Shown here: positions 14,301-25,800 of the stretch, piece by piece | How the letters are laid out: the number at the start of each line of letters is the position of its first letter | Position numbering within the stretch: position 1 is the first letter of the stretch | Source: Atrichornis clamosus | Taxonomy: Eukaryota; Chordata; Aves; Passeriformes; Menuridae | Reading direction: 5' to 3' | NCBI GenBank assembly: GCA_013400975.1 | Contig: WBMZ01010254.1 | Location: forward strand, 434,001 to 498,000 | Length of the DNA stretch: 64,000 bases | Program-made: the position numbers and the translations under genes | The notes under the pieces: generated by a model | Database searches by the model: none | Seen by the model: only the letters and a program-made list of their open reading frames with translations | What the model was told of the DNA's origin: nothing

Positions 14301-17300
14301 TGATTCCATGTGATGGCTAATTAATGGCCTCCCCACGTTTCCATAGCAACCCCATGCTGTGCTCTTAGCCCTGATCCAAATGGACATTCCGTACACTCCT
14401 GAAGCCACAGCATCAGCATGTTAATAAGACTTGCTGACGTCTCTTGCTTTCTGCCACACTGGCTGCTGAGCCTAAATTTGAATAATTTAAGAAGAGCAGA
14501 TTTCTTAGTAAGCTCCCAGTGCGTTTCTGTCACGTGACCTGAAACAATTGGTCCCAGAAGTTTTCTGCATCTGAAGGGAAGAAGGATTCTGCCCTACCTG
14601 CTGATTTTTGCCATGCTTTGGCTTTGGGACACCTGCCATCTGGCTTTTTCTTTTTTTCCCTCTGTGTTATTTGGAAGCTCCAGCTTTCACGCAGTCCCTA
14701 ATTTAATGACAGCAAGGGACAAATATCTGCCCTGATTTGGTAGGAGCATCTCTCTATTAACTGAGCTGAACTATCTGATGGATTGCTCCCTAAGTCCTTC
14801 TTGTACCAAGGAAGGAAGCTGGCTTTCATTCTCATACAGCCAGAGAATGGTTGCTGTTATTTTAGAGTATGAATATCCCTTTTATCATTAAACTCTTCAA
14901 CAATATCTACTGATCCTGCAGGATAGCGAACCGAGTTTTAGGGTGGAAGTGTCCTCTGGGTCCCACCTAATTCTGCTCTGTTATTTACCCTCCATTCCAG
15001 TCATTGTCTTGTAAAACATGTTTTTCTGGCCATCATTTCCTCAGAAGCCCATCAACACCACTGTAGCACTGGTGTGGCCTCTCCAGGGCACCTGAACTGC
15101 CTTCTCTCACTGAGACAGATGTCAGATGCCTCCACATCTCCTATTCCTGCAGAACAAATTCCCCAAAACAAACCTGTGGGATGTTTCTTGTCCTGGCTGT
15201 CACCGACTGTCCCCTTACCTGGGGAAGGGCTTTTGGGACTGAGCAGTGGAAGCAGAGCATGTGCCCTGTTTCATTTATTTCTTAGCATCCAAAGCACCAT
15301 CCAGGCCACATTTGATTGGGTTGTTTGTGGGTTTTTTTCCTGTTTTCTCACCAGCATATACTTTGAGCCTAAAATGGTTGTTGAGCTGCCCAACAGCTTC
15401 ATTTTCCCTACCTTGAAGAACATGGGAATTTATTCTTGACATTTTTGCTTCATTCCTTCACATCTAGCCATGTTGGCTCCAGATTGTGGTGTGGATGTGC
15501 CATCCTATCCAGGTGCACCACCAGGTACTCCCCAGGTGAGTTCCATATGCTGACAGCATTTCTGTGCCAAACTCTCATCTCCCTGCCCCGTTTCTGTGCT
15601 CCAGCCTCCCCACTCCCAGCCACGATGGGAATGTTACCTCACAGTGCCTCTCTCAGCTCCACACCATCCACCAGTGCTTAGTTCTGGATAGGACAGTGAG
15701 GATTTCATGTTGTGTTGGCACCCAAAATCTTGCTTAAGGTTCATAGAGTTGCCCCCGTAGCTGAAGTCAATTAATGCTGGGGGCTGCTCGTCCCAAGGCA
15801 TCATTAAAGATACATGAGGGCAATTGATTTGATCTCTACCAGTCCCACAAACACCAGGCAAGATTTAGGTAATGCATTGCTAGTTACCCACGAGATCCAA
15901 GATTTAATTGCAACTTCTTTGGCTTCCAACCACTGGAGCTGGATTCTTATCTCAAAGGGAAGGAATTTATCGAATTAATTTCACTCTGTGTTGGCACGGT
16001 CACTATTCCCAGCCATGAGCAAACCCATCATTGCATGCAGGCTGCAGCTCTGGCTGCTCAGAGGCAGCATTCAGTACTTTTAGAGCAATAGCTATAGCTC
16101 TTTCCAGTGTCAGCTCTTTGGGTCATACATGTAATTTAAACAGTACATTTCTATTCCCTGCTTAGATGGATGTAACTGTCAGGAACGTAATTTCTAGTGA
16201 TAATTACAAATTTGACATTCATTTCCCATGAATACTCTCTACTGTTTGCTTAAAACTCACCTCCATGCATACGATTGCTGGTGAATGTTCCCTTATCAGA
16301 AAGCTGAGGCAGAAATGTCACATCTATAAAGAACCCTCTTTGAGTGGTGGGGTCTGGAACATGAACCTCTCCTGCACAAAGCAAAGCCCAATCAAAGGAA
16401 AAATAAACACTGAGGAAAGTGGGCAACCTTGTGACCTCCTGTGTGAACTGACCAGGGGAGAGGGAAAGATCTTGATGGAAGGCAGGGAAAACAAAGCTAC
16501 TCCTAACGGAAATCAATGGATGTCTCTAAAAACATCTTTGCTGTTTAATTCACCCAGCTCTTCTTCTGAAACCAATTTTAGGATAGAGAGACGGGGACTT
16601 TTATGACTGGTACCCCTTTCTGGGGTTCTACTCACTACCCAAATTGCTTCTCTCATGCCCTCAATTGGTAGCTCAGCAGGAGAGTTCATGGAGTCTTTAT
16701 TTTCCTTAAGGTATCCAATTCCTTCTCAGGAAATTTGGATAAGCACCAACCAAAACCATAGGAATTAAACTAAACCTGAAACCAGCTTTAATTCCCAAGT
16801 CCCTGGTGTCACATGACTAACATCACAATGCTTTTAGGTCTTTCCAGAAGAACTGATGTTTTTCTCAGAATCTGAGCCAAAGTCTTCAAATAAGGTCAAA
16901 ATTTCTACAAGACTGTTTTGAGCCCAGATGAACCAACATGTTAAATCTTGAGCCAAGCCTGAATCTTGGACTTTGGATCAGAACTGTCCCTCTTGCTCAA
17001 GCCTCGTTTTCCCCAGAATACTCTGGAAGCCGTCAGGATGAGAAATTTTTCTCCCTTTTAGGAAGGCAGGAATTCCAATCTCTCACTAGCACTTCTCAAT
17101 CAACTTAACTAAAAAACCAGTGAAATTAAGAGAAACACCTCACTACTCACCTCCCACAGTGTTCAGGCTTCAGCACCCAGCTCAGTTGATCCTACATTCA
17201 CACACTCCATTCAACATTCTATTTCTTTTTAAATCCAAACACATGTGCACACACATTCAAAAAAATGTTACCCACCTTTTAGTTATTTTAGTAATTTTTT

Positions 17301-18180
17301 TTGATAACTCAATTCTTTTTAATTTGGCTTTATCCTTGCAAACTCAGGGCAGATTTGGTTGTTGTGCTCTTCCCTCCCACCCCTCCCTTTTACTAATTTT
17401 GCATATATTTTAATAAAATGTTCTCATATATTTGCTGTATTTTTTTTTTTTGTGGACAGAAAAAATGTAAGTGAGACAAGGATATTATTCACAGCCACAG
17501 AAACATAAGAAAGTAAAAAGGATTTTTCCTTTCCCAACGAACAAAAACGACCTATGTACCCTTCAGTGTCTCCAGGTTTCCTTGGAAATGTATTTTCTTG
17601 CATTGTGCTTTGGTTTTCGTGGTGATGAGGGTTGCCCAGTGCTACTGGAAAACCCAGCACCTGAGGCAGGGAGCCAAACTCAACTTTGCCTTTAAGTCTA
17701 GGTTTATCAAAGTGGCATTTGGTTTTGGCTTTCTCTGCTTTAGGAACTCTGTAGAAGGGCCTGAAAGATGAGTGAGTGAAGATTTACAGGTGCTGCTCCT
17801 CCTCTGGCACCACTGAAGGCAACACCAGCCTGATGCAGGGCACGAACTCCAGGACAGCAAAACAGCCAAGGGGACCCAACACATCCCATTTTCCAGCATG
17901 TGCTGAGCCTCTACCTCTGGTGACAAGTCCTCCAAGATGGAAATCCCAAAGTGAAGACACCTGAGACCTGCACCCACCCTCCACCTCTTCTGTGTGTTCT
18001 CACCACGGAGGCATCAGTTTTACCCTCCAAGGGCTGCCATCCCCTCCTGTCCTCCAGCAAAGCTCAGCACAGGCTGTGGGAATAACTCAACGTAAAGCTG
18101 GCATAAATCTCAACAGAAGAAATATCTTTTATCTTTAACCATTTACTCCCACTATAGGAATAATGGTAGCTCTTTTACAT
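5309..18180. other. intergenic DNA, no gene seen
   Basis: About 12.9 kb without supported genes. It contains an A-run at about 9380-9395, a T/TTA-rich stretch near 7281-7345 and an AT-rich patch at about 11860-11950. Candidate reading frames of up to about 170 codons (6180-6695 plus, 13887-14408 minus) carry no recognisable protein family and overlap frames on the other strand, so they are taken as chance. The segment 7720-7850 is AT-rich and repeat-free with TAATTA and TTAATAAAG motifs; whether it is conserved cannot be told from one sequence. Confidence 0.6.
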
Positions 18181-18195
18181 TTACATATAACTCTT

Positions 18196-18232
18196 GTTTG
18201 TTTGTTTGTTTGCTTTGATTTTTTTTTTTTTT
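18196..18232. repeat. (TTTG)n microsatellite and T-run
   Basis: About four to five tandem copies of TTTG followed, after a short GCTTTGA, by a run of about 15 T. On the BRINP1 transcript strand it reads as an A-run followed by (CAAA)n. It lies about 500 nt beyond the BRINP1 stop codon and could be inside or just after the 3' UTR. Confidence 0.85.
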
Positions 18233-18524
18233 TATGTCTCTTTGTCTTGGCACCTGCATAGCAGAAAACTTTACAGTTCATTACAGAAGTTTGCCCCTCT
18301 CTCTGCTCCTCCCTTGATTTGCTTTGCAGCCCCTGAGGACTAGCAAGCAACACCCCCAAGGTCAAGAGAGAGTAAGGTGTTACCCTTTTATGACGGATTA
18401 TAGAAATAACAAACATGCCTGACAGTTTTATACAGCTGCTAGAACGGGTTTAGTTTTCAACAAATGAAGAATTTCCTCTTTTTTTTTTCCTCTTTTGTAT
18501 ATTAATTACACTTTACAAATCTCA

Positions 18525-18676
18525 TTTTTCCCCCCTTTCCTTGCTTTCCCCCCCGCTTTTCATTCTTCCTTTTTTTACTTTTTTTTTCCTCTTTTTTTTT
18601 ATTTTTCCTGTTTTATTTCTCTCTTCTTTTTTTTTTTTCTTTTTTTTTCTTTTTTTTTCTTTTTTTTTTTTTTTTA
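18525..18676. repeat. polypyrimidine / T-rich tract
   Basis: Almost unbroken C/T on the plus strand, dominated by T-runs of 8-16 bases separated by C, with a few A. On the BRINP1 mRNA it is an A-rich, GA-punctuated tract that begins 47 nt after the stop codon. It supports no coding function: the lysine-rich and phenylalanine-rich reading frames through it are artefacts of the tract. Confidence 0.9.
18612..18617 (-). terminator. BRINP1: candidate poly(A) signal AATAAA
   Basis: TTTATT on the plus strand gives AATAAA on the BRINP1 strand, about 107 nt after the stop. It sits inside the A-rich tract, where such hexamers arise easily by chance, so it is a weak candidate. A downstream GU-rich element is not obvious. 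Other cleavage sites further downstream are equally possible. Confidence 0.25.
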
Positions 18677-18723
18677 CAGCAAAAGGCTTAGTCGCCAAGG
18701 TGTCCACCATTGCCCAGTCCGGG

Positions 18724-19864
18724 TTAGCAGAGTTTGGCTGTCATCTGGTCGGACTGTTTGAGGATCTCGGTGTTGTACAGGTCCAGCGCGTGGTTGACCC
18801 GGATGATCTCGCTGTTGGTGAGCTTCAGGCGGTGCTTGAGCATACAAGAGAACAGATCCAGCTGGGGCTTCCCCGGGGCCACCGGAGGCGCCAGGCGGTT
18901 GATTCGGTCCCGAATATCCAGCAGCAAGAGCATGACGGAGGAGGAGGAGTAGAACTGCCCGCCCTGTGTGTAGGACTGGTTGACCTGCTGCACGGCACTG
19001 CGCAGGAGGTCGGCGTTGAAGCGCAGGCTGTAGCCAAAGACCTGCACGTCCGAGATCTTGATGTAGAACTGGCGCTTGGTGGGGTCGGAAAGGTCCACGG
19101 GCCCTTGGCCAGTCTCGTTGCGCAGGAGGGAGGGCAGCCGAGTCCGGCTGCGTAGGTAGATGTGGACAGTCTCAAAAAAGGTTTTCCACCGGTTGCCCAG
19201 CAGCAGGGTCCAGTTGTAGCACTGGCTGTTTTGGAGGCGGATTTTCTCCCAGCGTGGGTAGCCGTACTCCCCGAAGGGCATGTTCCAGCCCTCGGAGTGG
19301 CTCCCGCTGAACGGGTTGACGTAGACAAAGAACATGGGGTCCAGGCTGCTGTTGCGCATCTGGCAGATGCGCATGGAGATCCCGATCACCATGTGGATGA
19401 AGTCCATCCTGTTCTTTTTGCTCTTCAAGGTGAGGGACATGCGCTTGCGCCACCGCGGGTCGAAGAAGGTGTCCAGGCGGATCTCGTTGCTGATGAAAGT
19501 GGTGTGCACGTACAGGCGAGAGTCCATCTTCTGCAGCAGGTACTTCAGCTCCAGGTCCTGGAAGTCCAAGTCTGTCTCAAAGCTGATGAACTGCTCGCTC
19601 CGCTCCGAGTCCACGTTCTGGGGCTCGCAGCGGCCCCGGTAAAGCTTGTAGCCCTTGTTGCACGAGCCGCAGAGGGAGATGTTGGCAAGGCTGCACATGG
19701 CACAGCTGTTGTTGCCCCCGATGATGCAGGGGATGGGGCGCTGGCACAGGCTGGTGCCGCCGTGGCAAACGCAGCTCCGCTGGCTTTCCAGAAAGGTCCC
19801 CCAGAACCCGTTCTCGTTGCAGTAGAGCAGGGACTGGACTCGGGTAAGCCATTCCTGTATCGTC
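18724..19864 (-). CDS. BRINP1: BRINP1 exon 8, terminal coding exon
   Basis: It starts after acceptor CTGCAG at 19865-19870 with one G that completes Arg382, and runs 379 residues (383-761) to TAA at 18724-18726. It is half of the protein. Residues 397-461 carry ten cysteines, including C-x-C and C-x2-C pairs, in a compact EGF-like-sized module. After it comes a long cysteine-poor segment with a basic stretch ([14 protein letters not shown]), then the conserved end with [12 protein letters not shown] and a C-terminal Cys. The codons are strongly G/C-ending, which leaves the antisense strand open over long stretches. No disruption is seen. Confidence 0.98.
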
Positions 19865-22800
19865 CTGCAGGTGGGGAGAAGGAAGAATTAGTGTTGAATG
19901 GCCTCACAGGGTCTTTGTGTTGACATCTTACTGGATTTTCACACTACAATGTTTTCAGGGATATAGCTGAAGCAGAGCTCTCGGAACATCGATGCCCTGC
20001 CGTGGCATCTGGGAGCTACTCCAATCTATTTCTAGACTGCATCTTTCACCTGCTCTTTACTCCTTTGGTGAGGAGAAAAAGCCTTCTAAGAAACCAATAC
20101 CAGTCAGAACTGATCATCTGATTTCTCTCTCTTCACACTGCTCTAGGAGCTGAGACTGGCACAGAGTCCTGCCAAGGATCCCATCAGCCCTACAGTGACG
20201 AAGTTCAGCCGTGGAAATGGAGCTGATAAAGGCATGCCAGAGGCTGAGGTGCTATCAGACATCTCAGGGCAGCAGAACTCTCAGGCTAGCAGGAGAAAAC
20301 TGCTATCCAAGTCACGGGCAACTGGCCCCACTCTCTGAAAAACAGACCCATAATGGCATATGGCAAAGCCAGTAGTAACCTCTGCGTATGGAGCAGAGCT
20401 CAGAACAGCAGCAAAGAGGGTGGAAGCCAAGATGCATGGAGACAAAGCTGCTAAAACTGTTCCTCCAAAAAAAAAATCCCCCCAAAATTGCTGCTAATTA
20501 ACCACCTCTCGCAGCCTCTCCCCTTCAAATCAGCCCCACTCACCCACCCCTGAGCCTCACCACTCCCACAACTTCTGTACCCGCACCTTCACCCCCATGT
20601 CCCACAGCCCTAGAACAACTAATGAGTGACACTGCAACCCACATTCACTTTTTCCATAACCCACTTGCCATGTTGCCTTGCTGGCCCCCTCTTCCCCCTT
20701 CCCACCGCCCCGGGAAAGCTCTGCACAGCGACTCCTTTCTCGGCAGCGCCCAGCAGAACCCTCTGTGCAGCCGCTGCTCCCTCCCCTCCGCCTCCCCCCT
20801 GGCTAATGAATACTTCATTGTCTCCTCTGGGCAAAAAGTTCTTGGTAGTGCGGCAGTGAGAGGACTGGCTAATGACAAATTAGGATTCAGCCCCTGTAGA
20901 ACGGGAGGAGTGATTATGGACAGAGGCTCTCAGAGCTGGATTAGTGAAATTCGTGGCACCTGCATCGCCTGACCTCCGAATAATCATTAAGCTGTAGGCT
21001 GTATCAAAGAAGGCATTAAATGATACAGCAGCAAAGAACAGCAAGATGATTAGGGGGAGGGGGCGAGTGGAGGGATGAGAGTATAAAACAGAGGAAAGCA
21101 CTGGAAGGAAAGAAGAAATAATCGAGGAGCAGAAGTGGAAAGGTTGGGGGAGAAAGAGAGGAAAATGTGCAGGTAAAGGGAAAAATGAGAGAGAAACAGT
21201 GGGCAGGAGTAGTAGGAATGGAGAAAGGGAAAAACTGCAACAGCAACAACTGAAGGACAGAGACCAGGAGTGAAAAGAAGCAGGAAGAAAAGGAGTGAAA
21301 AAAAGGGAGAAAAAGACAAGGTGAGGAAAAAGGAAGAGCATTAGCAGAAAAAATCTGAAGCATTGGGTGTGGGAACAGACAATTTTCACATTCCTCCTGT
21401 GGTACAGGGCTGCCAGGGTCCCTTTCCCTTGTCCACAGCCAAGAGGAGCTCTCCTGCTAGCAAAAGAACAAGGCTGGCTGGGGAGCTTGGGAGCAAGGCA
21501 GTGACCTCCACTAATACCTGCCCTAGAGGGAGCCAGCGACAGCCCTGATCCCTAAAAAAAGTGCACAGGGCTCCTTCCAATTCCTGGGACAGCTCTGCCT
21601 CGGAGGGGAGGGGACAGCACAGCAGAGTGTGGCTACAAAACACGTTGCTGACAGCAACAAGCACTTCCAAACCACCCGGGGGGCTGAGGCTGCCTGCTAC
21701 TCACAGGTGGAATTTTGCTCACTTTTCAGCAATACAAATATGTTTTACTCCATCTGAAGCCTTGTGCTTCCTGTTTGGAAAGCCAGTCAAATGCACCTGG
21801 ATTTGTGCAGTGCTGGTTTGATGCTTTACACATGTTGTAGGGGTTGATAAAGTCACTGAGTTCCTGTGCCAGGACTGCCAGGCTGCACAGCAGGGGACAC
21901 CAAATAAATTAGGGTCAAGTGACCACACTCTGTCCATTTTGGCTGTGTTCTGTCACGGATCTCTGGATAGTCCTGTCCTTCTTTTACACCAACAGTCAGC
22001 AGAGCAAAATGGGAAAGGAGTCTCAGAAGTCTCACCGGTACCTTGCAGTGGAAAACAGTAAATTTCCTGTTGCCCAGATCAACTTTGTGAAGGAAGGATG
22101 GGAGGTTGTTTTTGTGCTGTGTATGTGTGTATGTCTTAGCTTTCAGCAAAGACACAAATAGGATTGAAAAAAAACAAGAAGAAAAAGAAACAGGAGACTA
22201 CCCACCATCTGCTGATGGCAGCAATAAAGGATGTAATTAAATGAAAATGCAGAATTCAGGGCAGAGCTGGGCATCAGCTACAAACACAACAATGGGAAAT
22301 GTGAGAGAGTGAGAGAGAGGAAAAGTGGTATAAATTACCCCGTTTGTTCTTGCAACTGGGACGGGTTAAGAACATCCACAGGACCAGTCAGAGCCCTTCA
22401 GCTGACAGGAGGGACCTTATTAAAACACACACCTCTGATGGCTCAGGCCCATGGCATTGTACCCAAGAGCTGTCAGGGCAGAGGGATGCTGGAAAGAGCC
22501 AGTGTTTAAAAGCTGAAAGCCAGCGGCAAAGTGGCCACTGATTTTCATTTAAAATATTCCCGGGGAGGTGATGGAGTCCCAATCCCTGGAGGTGTCCAAG
22601 GAAGGACTGGATGTGGCACTCAGTGACAAGGTGGGGATTGGGCACAGGTTGGACTCCATGGTCTTGGAGGTCTTTTCCAACCTAAATGATTCCAGGATTT
22701 TAAAGTGACAATAAACATTACATGCAGGCAAACCTGTGAGTGAGAGTTACTTTGCAGTGTTTTCTGGATTTTCTCACTGGAGATGTGGTTCCCTGGCAAT

Positions 22801-25800
22801 GCTGGGAACAGGGAGCCAGATTGAATTTATTTTTTTTTTAATTGCAAGGAAAAAAGGTTGAGATTTAAAAAGTTTTCCATTGCAAACTAACCTTTCACTT
22901 TCCAACCAGCACTAACTGCTCTGGGGGTACTTTTGGGTACAGAACAGTGACTAAAAAATGCTATTTTTATCCTCAGCAGCTGTGAGATGTATTCTTAACT
23001 AATAACAATTTGGCTGGAGCCCAGAACACATATAACCCCCCTCTCCATTGGATGTTATTTCTATTTTACATCCAGTGTTTTCAAATGAAACAACAGGTAA
23101 TGGTTCTACACTGAAGCTTTATCAACCGAGGAGTGGTCTCTATTTTAAAGCAACAGACTTGCCTCTGGTTTAAATCTGTAAACTTTCCTGGTTTTTGACA
23201 AAAGCAGTGCAGATCAAATATATCTGTATCTGTTTCTATATATCTATATCTTTATCTGTACATCTATATCTTTGTCTATATGTCAATATCTCTGTCTCAG
23301 CTATTGCAAAGGGTCATGGAGAATCAGCCTAATTGCCAGAATCCCTACTCTTCCTTTCTTATCTTTCATTTGGAAACACCACCTCTTCCTTTCCCTGAGG
23401 ATGATCAACAGCAATCTCATTTCTTTTTTTTTTTTTTTTTTACATTGCCTTTGAATGTATAACGCAGGCTTACAATTATGTGTATTAAAGAGAGAGAGGC
23501 TTGCTCTTAATAGAACCTTGCCATCCTTTCAAAGCCACTGGCATGCTTGATAAGCCTCTGTCACTCTGTACAGCAACAATTAGAAAATGAGAGTATTTCC
23601 CAGCTCTGTGAAGAGAACGATGGGATGCACCTCTTCCACTACAGAGCTCCCACCACGCTGCTCCCCTGCCTAGCTACAGATGCAGAATGACAAATAAGAA
23701 AAGAAATGATAATATGCCTGCTGATGTTGACTTAAACAAATCAAGCACATCAGTCAGTTAAAAACCCAGCTGCCATCATCCATTTCATCCTCCTTCCCCC
23801 AGATTTCATTGTAGTAGTTGGAGGCTCCCTTTCTGCTTGGCTGATTTTTTTAAATAGATGAGAAATGCTGAAGACATATTTATCTGGATGTTTTGGAGCA
23901 ATGTGGCTGGCTGGAAATTTTCTCACTGCTGCTTCACTTTGTTGTTGTTGTTGTGGCACAACTGAAAATCCCATTTTGAACATGCCTGTGACTCTTCCAG
24001 CACTCACCCTGGTCGGAGCAGCTCAGCCAGTTGGCAGGAATGGGCCAGGTTTAGGACGCTCTCCAAAGACTTTTATTTCATAATCTCTTAAACTTAATAG
24101 ATATTTCTTCTCATCCCTACTAAGTCCATCAAATCTTTGTCTAGAAACATGAGATTTCTGGGTAATTAAAGAGATGTTAAGCCCTGGAAGAGTTTTCTGA
24201 GCTGCACAGTGATGAAATGAAAAGTCAGCGTGTTTAGCAGGGAGCTGGATGAGAGCAGTCAATCAGTCAATTTTCCCTTGAAACCGAATATTTAGGCAAT
24301 GAAGGAAGTGGACAAACAGTTTCTCTGCTAATATTAACTTGGCCTGACCCTTCCAAGAGCAGCATGGAAGAAAAGGCACTTGGACTCATTTTTTTTTCCC
24401 CAAGATTTTCAGTATTGCTCCACTCCAGACAATGTAGAAAGACACAGCAAGAGATGTTTATTAAAATCCATGAATGCAGGTCTCCAAATATGACTTGAAG
24501 CAAACAGACTGAGCTACAGGTCAGGGCTGAAAGGAGCCAGCAGGAGGGGATTATTAGATATCAACAGTTGCTGTAGCAGTAATGGAAACTCTGCTCCCTC
24601 CACCTGTAATAACCTTGCAAGGCTTCTGCTCAGTGAGGTTTTGCAGGCTCACTCTGCATTGCACAGAAGAAATGTGATGTCTTCCAAGTGAAACCAAAGC
24701 TTCTCTTTCACTCTGGAGATACTGAGGAGCACAGCTCAAAAAGGGGCTGAAGCATCTTGTGCTCCACATGTCCACTTTTAACAGCGAGTGGAGGCTTAAA
24801 GCTTGGCTATGGATCGTGAGGGAAAAACACCAAAAAGCAGCTTAGTCTGCCCTGGAATATTCTTGCAGAACACCACAGAGTAAGTGGTGCCCTTCCCCTG
24901 GGTAGGTCACGCAGAAGGCATGTGAGTACACAGGTATGTGACAAAAAGATCACCTACACCTCCAGGAACTTCAACCCGCTCCCAGATTTCCCCGTTTCCC
25001 CCCAGACCTCCACGCTCACACACCCTGTACCCAAACGCAGCCCGCTGGGATCCGGCCCAAGCCCCCCACCCCAGCCCCCCGGTGCCCGAGGCAGGATTTG
25101 GAGGTACCTTTCCCTAGGCAGCTGGTGGTTAGGATTGTGCCGACACCGGACACTGAGGCCAAAGAGTTTGCGGGCAGTGCGCTGGATCTTCTGGCGCTGG
25201 GCTTCCAGGGAGCTCTGCAGCAGCTTGTAGCGGTTCTGCAGGTCCCAGTCGTTCCCCCAGTGCTGGTGGATGCTCCCAATGGTCAGGAAGTGGTTGCTAG
25301 GTAGCCTTTTCATGAAGGATTTAAACTCATCTGGAACACACGCAGAAAAAAATGGGGAGAAATAGGGAGGTTTCTGAGCTGTAACGAAGTTGCAAAGCTT
25401 TTCATTAGCAGGGTGGGGACGGAGCAGTGATGGACGAGGCCACCAGCTCTGCTCTGTGATGTCCAGTCACTCACTGCTCTGTCAGGCTGCCCCAGGAAGC
25501 CCACTAATTCCATGGCTGTTGCTGCTCCCATATAGGAAAAAAAAAACTCCACAGTGAGTATCAAGGTGAAACACAGTTAAAGTGCACAGGGTGGAGAAAA
25601 ACAGAGAGAAATTCCCTGGAGCGTGAGATTATTGTCTAAGGGTTACAAACAAAAAGCTGGGAGTTGTAATCATTGTCAGTTAAAGGGTTCTCATTTACAT
25701 TGTTTTTCAGGTACTCCTGAAATGCTGTTTGTTGTTGAAGGCAAAGCATTTGGCTGTGTCACTAAACAAAAAAAGAAAAAAAAAAAAAAAGAAAGCTTTA

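Larger units (their letters stand above)
18233..18723 (-). other. BRINP1: BRINP1 3' UTR (extent uncertain)
   Basis: The sequence after the TAA stop at 18724-18726 must begin the 3' UTR. The far end is not visible: there is no strong downstream cleavage context, and the interval given is only a plausible size. The first 47 nt after the stop are ordinary sequence. Then comes a long A/G-rich stretch on the transcript (plus-strand pyrimidines at 18525-18676). One canonical AATAAA on the minus strand lies at 18612-18617, and variant hexamers (CATAAA, TATAAA) occur further downstream near 18229-18234 and 18427-18432. Confidence 0.45.
19865..25107 (-). other. BRINP1: BRINP1 intron 7
   Basis: A 5243-bp intron with donor AAAG|GTACCT and a pyrimidine-rich acceptor (CTTCTCCCCACCTGCAG). 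It contains a GA-rich block (21051-21356 on plus), a CR1 tail (22557-22700), an ATATCT-type simple repeat (about 23215-23295), a T18 run (about 23424-23441) and a short (GTT)n at about 23939-23954. A G-quadruplex-type motif lies 28 nt inside the donor. No other coding sequence is seen. Confidence 0.93.

Noticed and set aside
18655..18680. Plus-strand T-tract followed by ACAG, looking like a splice acceptor
   Set aside because: No matching exon structure or donor on the plus strand. It is a by-product of the T-rich tract.
18522..18710. Lysine/glutamate-rich minus-strand frame
   Set aside because: Translation of the purine-rich 3' UTR tract just after the BRINP1 stop.
18541..19155. 204-codon plus-strand open frame opposite BRINP1 exon 8
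   Set aside because: Its first third is translated poly-T and the rest is the antisense of G/C-ending codons. No family is recognised.
19162..19923. 253-codon plus-strand open frame opposite BRINP1 exon 8
   Set aside because: Open only because the sense codons end in G or C. The Val/Ala/Leu-rich product is typical of antisense shadow frames.
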